Source of the DNA: a virus
Direction: 5' to 3' (one strand)
IMG/VR virus record: IMGVR_UViG_3300030101_002635
Span: 1-23,657 of that record
Length of the DNA: 23,657 bases
The position numbers were made by a program, and so were the translations under genes. This document shows positions 7,306 to 13,400 of this stretch, piece by piece (within the stretch, counting starts at the first letter, position 1; every line of letters starts with the position of its first letter). The notes under the pieces were generated by a model. That model made no database searches. It was not told the DNA's origin and saw only the letters and a program-made list of their open reading frames with translations.

Positions 7306-7770
7306 TTAAAAAACATTCACTAATCTGCTTCGCAAGATGCGATATAGGTCTTGAAAGCATTCGCCATGCGGTTTTCGATACTTGCTTTTGTACATCCGCG
7401 TGTTTGGGCAGTAGGCGTACTGAACGTGGTGTGACATTTCGTGAGCCACCAAACCAAACAAGGCTTGCTCTGGATTTCCGAAATTGCATTCTCCGATGAC
7501 AGGATCTTTTCGGTAGCTGGCGTACTCCCAGCAGAAACCTTCACCCCTCTCAAAGTGATAGACGTTTATCCAGATGCCCTTCTGACCGCCTCGCCCATAA
7601 TTTCCAAAAGGCGAACTGCTGGCACTCAAATTCATCACCGCCTTGGCATAAGGAATATTCAACTCATGCTCCTTCTTGGAAAGCTCACGCAAGCACTTCT
7701 TCGCAAACTTCTTGATCAAGTTGAACGATCCTGCCTTGACAGTAGATGGACGTTTCCCAGTGATCTTCAT
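7306..7770 (-). CDS. SprT-like zinc metallopeptidase domain protein (154 aa)
   Basis: Residues 110-114 are H-E-M-S-H (an HExxH zinc-protease motif) in the context LVAHEMSHHVQ, and His135 in a KPHGECFQDL segment is positioned as the third ligand. This is the SprT/Spartan-type arrangement, in which the protease domain acts on DNA-bound proteins. The protein ends soon after (154 aa), with no separate zinc-ribbon, so it is a minimal domain. The ATG at 7770 overlaps the upstream stop (ATGA). A role in clearing DNA-bound host or phage proteins is an inference. Confidence 0.7.
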   Translation of the reverse strand: MKITGKRPSTVKAGSFNLIKKFAKKCLRELSKKEHELNIPYAKAVMNLSASSSPFGNYGRGGQKGIWINVYHFERGEGFCWEYASYRKDPVIGECNFGNPEQALFGLVAHEMSHHVQYAYCPNTRMYKSKYRKPHGECFQDLYRILRSRLVNVF

Positions 7771-7970
7771 GTCAACCCCAATTCTTCCAGCAGAGCATCA
7801 TCCTCTGCCGTAAAACTATTTTTGATCTCAACTTTGTCTGCTTCACAGAGAAAATTCTCATTGAGATTTGCCAAGTACCAATCTTTGGTAGTCAGCATCT
7901 TTGATCGCAACAACATCTGATCTCGCGTGCCACTGCCTTTGATCTTGCCTTTAACTATCAGTATGTACAT
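7767..7970 (-). CDS. hypothetical protein (67 aa)
   Basis: The ATG at 7970 follows CAAGGAGAG, itself directly preceded by a strong hairpin (7984-7999). The product starts with a beta strand (MYILIVKGKIKG) and has a charged helix at the C-terminus. It overlaps the metallopeptidase start by four bases (ATGA). Function unknown; the association with the metallopeptidase is by co-translation only. Confidence 0.6.
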   Translation of the reverse strand: MYILIVKGKIKGSGTRDQMLLRSKMLTTKDWYLANLNENFLCEADKVEIKNSFTAEDDALLEELGLT

Positions 7971-7983
7971 CCTGACTCTCCTT

Positions 7984-7999
7984 GCCCCCCGAAGGGGGC
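7984..7999 (-). promoter_or_regulatory. GC hairpin with UUCG tetraloop beside the RBS of the 67-aa gene
   Basis: In the minus-strand transcript the stem GCCCCC pairs with GGGGGC around a UUCG loop, and CAAGGAG follows at once as the Shine-Dalgarno. It is a very stable stem for its length. It could protect the mRNA end, act as a partial terminator or attenuate translation. No poly-U run follows on the minus strand. Confidence 0.6.
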
Positions 8000-8013
8000 G
8001 GTAGAATTCTTTA

Positions 8014-8598
8014 CTAAAAATTGTAATCGTAGAAAGCGTATGGCCTAGTCTCCAAAGCGAATCTCTTGCCGTTGTAAGTCCAAGCCTCTGGATTATTTTT
8101 CTTGCGCCTAATCCTAATCACTGGTGACATTGGATTACTTTCGTAAGTCACTTTTTGATTACGCTGATTGACAACGTGACCGCAAAATCCTCCAGCTATC
8201 TGTTCCAAGTGACTTATGTCGTGTTCAGTTGTCATCTTGCGAACCTCCAAAGTTTTGTCGCTGACAACTTTTACAATTTCGTATGCGTGAACATCAGTCC
8301 AACCGTACATGGAGGCGTGAGTGAAGTTCTTAACTACCTCTGTAATTCGGAACTTTACGTTAGCCAGAAGTTTGGCAACATGATCCTTCTCCTCCTCAGA
8401 ACCTGAATCCGTCACACGCTCACACTCTTCAGCTAGGTACTCTTCCCATGTCGATTTATCTTTAAGCATTTTGGCTTCAGCTTCAGCGCGATCCCTAATT
8501 CTGTCGTTGTGCGTGCTGCTAACCCAACCCCACACGCCTATACCTTCAAGGCTATTGGGAACCCACTGTTCAACATCGTAATAAGTAATCTTTATCAT
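8014..8598 (-). CDS. hypothetical protein (194 aa), conserved phage C-terminal motif
   Basis: The ATG at 8598 follows AAAGGAG, which is immediately downstream of a second GC hairpin. The N-terminal half is hydrophilic and helical with a charged central region. The C-terminal half has GGFCGHVVNQRNQ, then a VIRIRRKK stretch, and ends in A-F-Y-D-Y-N-F. I recall the GGF-x-G-H-x-x-N-Q and FYDYNF pairing from many phage hypotheticals, but know no function. It is the first gene after the long folded leader at 8613-8840. Confidence 0.65.
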   Translation of the reverse strand: MIKITYYDVEQWVPNSLEGIGVWGWVSSTHNDRIRDRAEAEAKMLKDKSTWEEYLAEECERVTDSGSEEEKDHVAKLLANVKFRITEVVKNFTHASMYGWTDVHAYEIVKVVSDKTLEVRKMTTEHDISHLEQIAGGFCGHVVNQRNQKVTYESNPMSPVIRIRRKKNNPEAWTYNGKRFALETRPYAFYDYNF

Positions 8599-8612
8599 CT
8601 TTCTTCTCCTTT

Positions 8613-8631
8613 GCCCCCCGAAAAGGGGGGC
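8613..8631 (-). promoter_or_regulatory. second GC hairpin directly upstream of an RBS
   Basis: On the minus strand, GCCCCCC pairs with GGGGGGC around UUUUC, and CAAAGGAG follows immediately. On the plus strand the same stem is followed by GATTTTTTT (8631-8640), which would also look like an intrinsic terminator for rightward or antisense transcription. It mirrors the 7984-7999 hairpin in stem and in the adjoining AAGGAG. Confidence 0.6.
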
Positions 8632-8640
8632 GATTTTTTT

Positions 8641-8840
8641 CCTTGTCTCTCCACCTTTTTAAGGAGGCCAGCCCCTCCTGTCATTGCCTTATCGGAGCGT
8701 GGGTCTACCACCTTTGCGATTTGGCACCTGTGTTCATCACCGACCCCATAGCACGCTTCTTTTTACCTCAACACAGGTGAGGCGGTGCGGTTTGTTGGGG
8801 TTTACCTTCGTCAAGTCATGTCTATCTCCTTTATCACTAC
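8641..8840 (-). ncRNA. candidate structured leader RNA (riboswitch-like)
   Basis: This 200-base gene-free stretch lies between a promoter-like element and the 194-aa gene. It contains a perfect 10-base inverted repeat (CACCTGTGTT at 8725-8734 with AACACAGGTG at 8770-8779), a second helix AGCGTGGGTC (8696-8705) complementary to GACCC at 8742-8746 plus ACGCT at 8753-8757, a crossing CACCG/CGGTG pair (8738-8742 with 8783-8787), and AGGAGG/CCTCCT (8662-8667 with 8674-8679). The crossing pairs allow a pseudoknot or two alternative folds. I recognise no known riboswitch class. Short open frames also exist here, so a coding leader is not excluded. Confidence 0.45.
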
Positions 8841-8846
8841 ATGGTC

Positions 8847-8885
8847 ATCATAGAGGTTTTGGATGTCGTTGTCTACAACTTTGCA
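8847..8885 (-). promoter_or_regulatory. promoter-like element of the shared 25-base family
   Basis: Minus-strand bases 8861-8885 carry TGCAAA on the left and ACGACATCC on the right, and TATGAT at 8847-8852 is the -10, 8 bases after the core. It would start transcription near 8840, into the folded leader. It is divergent from the plus-strand element at 8952-8990. Confidence 0.6.
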
Positions 8886-8951
8886 TAAAAAGACACAGAT
8901 TCTTTTATATCGTTTTGGAATATGCATATAACGTATTGGTATAACAGTGTG

Positions 8952-8990
8952 TGTAAAGAAGTGTACAACAACACCCATTGTGTGTATGAT
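8952..8990 (+). promoter_or_regulatory. promoter-like element of the shared 25-base family
   Basis: Bases 8952-8976 read TGTAAA on the left and ACAACACCC on the right (CGACACCC with one change, G to A). TATGAT at 8985-8990 is the -10. It is the least conserved of the seven copies. The plus-strand genes from 9026 follow, with AAGGAGAGAG as ribosome-binding site. Confidence 0.55.
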
Positions 8991-9025
8991 GAAACAGTAG
9001 GAAATCAATTGGACTAAGGAGAGAG

Positions 9026-9418
9026 ATGATGCTCGATACGAATTCTAAACCAAGAGTGAGGATTGCCGCTGGCTCATCAATGCTAAACGTAAGATCAGAA
9101 AAATCAACACAGTTTCAATCGACCTTTGAGTTGCCGCTGAATGAATTTGGAGATCCGACTGATCGAATTGTAAAGTTGCTGAATCTTGGCTTTAGCGAAG
9201 CAGAGGTGTTTGCAGACATCCATCACCACTGCAACAGCCAGATGACATCAACACGCGTCATGATGAATCTAGCGGATTTTATTGCTCAAATAAATCGCAT
9301 GAATGTTGACGCTCTAGGGCAAATACCACCTGAGTTTGTGAAACCACAAACCGCTTATAATGAGAGGCGCAAGCAGGAACATGAGCTTGGCATCAGAAAG
9401 AGGAAAGTAAAGCAATGA
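9026..9418 (+). CDS. hypothetical protein (130 aa)
   Basis: Two adjacent ATGs (9026 and 9029) follow AAGGAGAGAG; the second gives the more usual spacing. The product has a flexible Ser/Gln-rich N-terminus, then an acidic/hydrophobic helical centre with LNEFGDPTDRIVKLLNLGFS and an IHHHC segment. The C-terminus is basic (ERRKQEHELGIRKRKVKQ). It heads a rightward unit and overlaps the next start by four bases. No family is recognised. Confidence 0.65.
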   Translation: MMLDTNSKPRVRIAAGSSMLNVRSEKSTQFQSTFELPLNEFGDPTDRIVKLLNLGFSEAEVFADIHHHCNSQMTSTRVMMNLADFIAQINRMNVDALGQIPPEFVKPQTAYNERRKQEHELGIRKRKVKQ

Positions 9419-9681
9419 CTAACGTAACCGAAATGCCAACCGCTGTTATCACAGCAGAGTTGGAGGCTTTCAAAAGCAAGTACAAGGTGCCTCCAGATGT
9501 GGCGCTCACAATCTCCTCTGTGTTTTATAACACGGAGGAGGACACTGGAGTGCCAGCGCGAGTCTGGGTGACTGAAGCCATGAAAGATGAAGAACTGGCA
9601 AACTGCCTGATCGATGCGGCAAAGAAGGTTGCCAACAGCGAACACGTAAAACCAGTGATTGACAAACTATTGGGTAGATAA
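9415..9681 (+). CDS. hypothetical protein (88 aa)
   Basis: The ATG at 9415 overlaps the previous stop (ATGA). The protein is mostly helical and acidic with a beta-hairpin-like middle (VALTISSVFYNTEED) and a PARVWVTEAMKDEELAN segment. No catalytic motif or membrane segment is visible. Co-translation with the 130-aa protein is likely. Confidence 0.65.
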   Translation: MTNVTEMPTAVITAELEAFKSKYKVPPDVALTISSVFYNTEEDTGVPARVWVTEAMKDEELANCLIDAAKKVANSEHVKPVIDKLLGR

Positions 9682-9702
9682 CCCAAAATATAAAGGGTTT
9701 TT
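9670..9702 (+). other. alternative hairpins (attenuator-like) after the 88-aa gene
   Basis: TTGGGT (9670-9675) can pair with ACCCAA (9681-9686). Alternatively AACCC (9680-9684) can pair with GGGTT (9695-9699), followed by TTTC. The two folds share bases, so they exclude each other. The second is weak, so this may be only partial termination. Confidence 0.3.
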
Positions 9703-9732
9703 CAATGTCAAAAAAATGAAGGGGGAAGACTA

Positions 9733-9984
9733 ATGGCTTATCGGACTGATCTTGGCTCTATAAAATATTGGGAATATGTTGACGTAACTTTTCGGCTAGT
9801 GCATGGGTGCGGCTATATGCCAATTATCAAGTTGGAAGAACAACAAGTCTATCGCGGTGAATTTCATTCTTCGATAGAAGATGCAATGGACTTCATGCGA
9901 GACTATTTGATTCGTTTAGGCGTTTGTAATCCTACACTCAAGTCTTGGGAGACTGGCATACCTAGGGGGATGAACAATGATTGA
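9733..9984 (+). CDS. hypothetical protein (83 aa)
   Basis: The ATG at 9733 follows AAGGGGGAAG. The product has alternating beta and helical character (DVTFRLVHGCGYMPIIKLEE, then a helix SIEDAMDFMRDYLIRLGV). Nothing identifies a family. It is the last gene of the rightward unit, ending 8 bases before the bidirectional hairpin terminator. The small frame ATG-TCA-AAA-AAA-TGA just upstream is too short to count. Confidence 0.6.
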   Translation: MAYRTDLGSIKYWEYVDVTFRLVHGCGYMPIIKLEEQQVYRGEFHSSIEDAMDFMRDYLIRLGVCNPTLKSWETGIPRGMNND

Positions 9985-9992
9985 CAAAATAC

Positions 9993-10021
9993 TGGGTAGG
10001 GAGTTTACTTAAACTCACCCA
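9993..10021. terminator. bidirectional intrinsic terminator-like hairpin
   Basis: TGGGT (9993-9997) pairs with ACCCA (10017-10021) and GAGTTTA (10001-10007) with TAAACTC (10010-10016), with an AGG bulge and a CT loop. A T-rich run follows on the plus strand (TTACTTTTTC), and a T-containing run follows on the minus strand. It sits exactly between two converging gene ends. Confidence 0.7.
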
Positions 10022-10189
10022 TTACTTTTTCTTTGCTTTTGGCGACTTCTTAGTAGCTACAGGACGATTTTTATACCGTTGGCTTTGGTCTTTCTTGATT
10101 TTCTCTAACTTCTTAGCCTGTGCAGCATGTAACTTAGACGCTTTTTTTAGCCCCGCAATTACTTCAGTAAGGTCTTTCGTATAATGCAT
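10022..10189 (-). CDS. small Lys-rich basic protein (55 aa)
   Basis: The ATG at 10189 is preceded by AGAGGTAG. The product is helical and strongly basic, with a Lys/Ala/Leu-rich core (GLKKASKLHAAQAKKLEKIK) and a Lys-rich tail. It could bind nucleic acid or be a packaged virion peptide. It is shorter than the usual cutoff but has a good start site and a terminator right after its stop. Family unknown. Confidence 0.55.
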   Translation of the reverse strand: MHYTKDLTEVIAGLKKASKLHAAQAKKLEKIKKDQSQRYKNRPVATKKSPKAKKK

Positions 10190-10194
10190 AAAAA

Positions 10195-10370
10195 CTACCT
10201 CTTTTTCTTAAATGATTTAGCATAGTTTGGATCTTTGCAATACTTGGATGCCGCCATATTTGCATATGCAGAAGGCTATGTATCAAAGGTACGTTTCGCC
10301 AAGCCTTACCAGCCAAACAAATCTTACCGCCTTTTTTATAATACCGTCTAATCGCATCTAAGCTGGACGT
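10195..10370 (-). pseudogene. broken small conserved phage protein (two lesions)
   Basis: Read in two frames, the minus strand spells DAIRRYYKKGGKICLAGKAW (from about 10358) and then, one frame over, AKRTFDT-stop-PSAYANMAASKYCKDPNYAKS to the stop at 10195-10197. The pieces match the sort of small conserved marine-phage protein with a K-G-G-K-x-C ... AWAKRTF ... PSAYA-x-MAASKYCKDP motif. A one-base loss at about 10299-10301 and an in-frame TAG at 10276-10278 break it, and no ATG/GTG/TTG is visible at its 5' end. Family identity is from memory. Sequencing error could explain one lesion but less readily both. Confidence 0.55.
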
Positions 10371-10454
10371 ACACCGCGCTCCCTAGCTTGGATTCTTTTT
10401 AGCACTCGTTGAACCGCTTCTTGATCAAGCTGAGATTTTGCTTGCATCTCACCT

Positions 10455-13400
10455 TCATCTTCCGCCGACTCGTAGTCGAATCTCGGCGTTGGTGAAGATA
10501 TCGCCTGTGTCTTCATTGAGGGGTTTAGGGACATCAATCCCAACGGAGTTGTCGATTCTCGCATAAGCGTCTGCCTCTCCTCTTCGTCTTAATAAATTGT
10601 AAGTCTGCGATGGCAAATCACCGACTTCATCAATCAGGTAATCGGGAGGAATTAATTTATTGCTGCCAAGGAACCGCAACAACATTCTCCGCAACGCCTC
10701 ATCTGCTGGCACCGCAACATCCACAAGATTTACCTTGTAGCCAGCCTTCTTGTAATCAGCTATCTGCCTTGAAATTTTTTCAGGCTTGGCACCAACAGTC
10801 GGAACCACAATGTTATTTCGGTTGGCAATCATCAAGTCACGCAAATCTTGCGTAATTCTTTTCGACTCAACATGGGTGGCATTCGATCCGATACCCTCTG
10901 CAAACTCAGGCATGATCTTCTTGACTTCATCAGGATCTAAGATCGCAGCATCATACTTTCGCGCCAATGGGTTGGCGATCATGCTCTTGCCAGCTGCTGG
11001 CGGTCCCAGAATAATCGTTGCGACAGGATTCTTGTTACCACCCTTCACAGTGCCAGTGTACGGCACGCGGTCATCATCCCAGCCTAACCGCTTTAGTTTA
11101 TCATACATTTGCTCCAAAGCGTTATCTATTCCAACAACTTCCCTGCCGTCAATATTGAAACGCCGCGTGGCAAAGTATGTTTTGGTTCCATAACCTTTCG
11201 CCAACTTGGTCTCAGGTATCGCGTGCATCTGGGCGACCACTCTGGTAACCGCAGGATGCGATCTCACCGCTTGCCTGACTTCAGGATTTATCCGCGTGGA
11301 GCGCAACATCCGATCAAGATCAGATATCGCATCAGGATCAGGCATGTACTGCAACAACCGCGCTGCTCTTGGCGCTGTCAGCAAAGCACGTACACCACCG
11401 CCAAAAAGTGGAATTGCAGCAGCAGCATCGCCTGTGCCTGCTAACGCCTGAAGTGCAGCATCAAGATACTTACCACTTTCAATATTCTGAGCCAGTGAGG
11501 GCAAAGGCTCTCCGCCAAAAATGTCGGTGTCCTCTGCCGTTGGCATCGCAGGCAAGTTGCCTGAAATGTCGGCTATGCCAGAGCCGGGCACTGTCATTAC
11601 TGTCGCAAGATAAGCAGCTTGCTCTGGCGTGAGCAATTCCTCTCTCTCAAGAGTGGGATTGCGGATCATTTCAGAAACCGAGCCACCAAGGTTGTATTCA
11701 AAGATATCAATATCGTCCGTGTTCACTGCGCCACCTTGTGCATAGTCAGTACCAAGTTTTTCATTCATGTACCGAATCATGTTGTCTATCTTTTCATCAG
11801 TCATTGGCTCATACAAATGTTTTCTTTCCAAAGCTCCGATCTGCTCTCTGCGTGTAAAAGGCTGACCAGCTTTGTTAATTGATTCACTGAGCATTTTCAT
11901 CGTATCTGGAAACATGATTTCTGGAGGTATACTTTCTTGAAGACCGCCTATGTAAGTGCCGGGTATGCTCATGTTATAACTCTGGTGTAGTGGCTCTGAA
12001 AAAATATCAATGTCTGGTTGAGCGCTAAACATCGAATAACCAGAGGAACCTGATTCTATATTCGCTAAAGGTGGGCTGGTGGCTGTTTGCACAATATCAT
12101 CATAAATAGGAAATCCGAGATCCCTGAACTTGGCTTTTTTCATGTGTTGGACAACCGCCTTGCGAATCTCGCCTGCTCCCCTCCTTGGGAATCCACCCTC
12201 ACCCAAAAGCTGATTGAAAACATCAGGACTGGTGACTCCAACAAAATCTGGAATAGGATCGATGCTCGTACCAACGCCAGCGCGAACTGCATCATCAAAT
12301 TCTTTAATGGCTTTCTTTGACAAACCCAAGGCTGGTATCTGAGCCACCATTGCTGAAGCGATAGGGGCAGAAAAGTCAATTCCCTCCCTTGACATCGCTG
12401 AATAAACTCCAATTGGCTCCAAGCCAGTTCTTTCCGCAGCCTTGATCATATTATTTTGTTTTGACTGAGCGACTCCCTCCATCGATGCCCAGCCACGACC
12501 TTGAGCTTGATTTGCAATCGTGTAATCAGGTCCACCCTGTAACGGCACTGCCCTTGACAATGGAACACCTTTAACCTCTGAAATTGTCTCAACACCTCTT
12601 CCCTGCAAACTCACTGAACGATCACCAACAACGGGCACAAGCACCTTGTTGGATAGCGCTTCTGGGCTGACAATTACACGCGCTGACGGATCAAACTGGG
12701 CAATCTCACCCTCAAGTCGCAATTTTTCGCGGTTAAACACCGCAGGCTTTGTAAGGGTTTTTTTATAACGAGTCGTATTGCTTTTGGCAGTTTTTGGCGT
12801 AGCGCCCAAAGCTACTTGTTTTTCAAAAAAATCATCAAGCAAATCATTTTTGGTGATACTGCTTTTACTCGCCAGCTTCAATGTCTTGGCAGTTGCTTGT
12901 GGAACTTTCAAAGCTGTTCCAACCGCAGCGAATGGCGTTGCCTGCAAAACATCGCCAGCCACGCCTAATCCTTGCAGTGCCGCTGTCCCAAGATTTCCTT
13001 GACGAATATTTTCGGCTAAAGATAAATTCGGATCTGAAGAAAATATGTCAGTGATGTCTGCATCGCCTGTCGGCATACCAGCCATCTTACCTGACGCATC
13101 AATCGTTGCGGAGCCGGGCAGAAGCTGGGAACCAAAGTAGGCTAGCTGTGTGGAAGAGGGCAAATAATCAAAGATATCGACATCTTCAGAGGAAACTTCT
13201 CCACCCTCTGCCTTTAGGATGTCTGGAGATTCTATTTCATCTGGATCAAACTTGGCAAATGGAGAACGTAGGTCTTTTGGATCAAATACGGCAAAAGTTT
13301 CATAAGGAACATCTTGCGGTTTCTCAGCAATTTTCTTGGGATTTGTAACGGTGTCCTCTCTGAGAAACATTGAGTCATAACCTTTGCCTTTAAGAAAATC

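Noticed and set aside
8696-8780. tRNA-like or known riboswitch fold in the leader
   Set aside because: The helices do not fit a tRNA acceptor/anticodon layout, and I found no conserved riboswitch core that I recognise, so I leave it as an unclassified structure.
9704-9718. Tiny frame ATG-TCA-AAA-AAA-TGA before the 83-aa gene
   Set aside because: It is four codons with a weak ribosome site and no sign of function.
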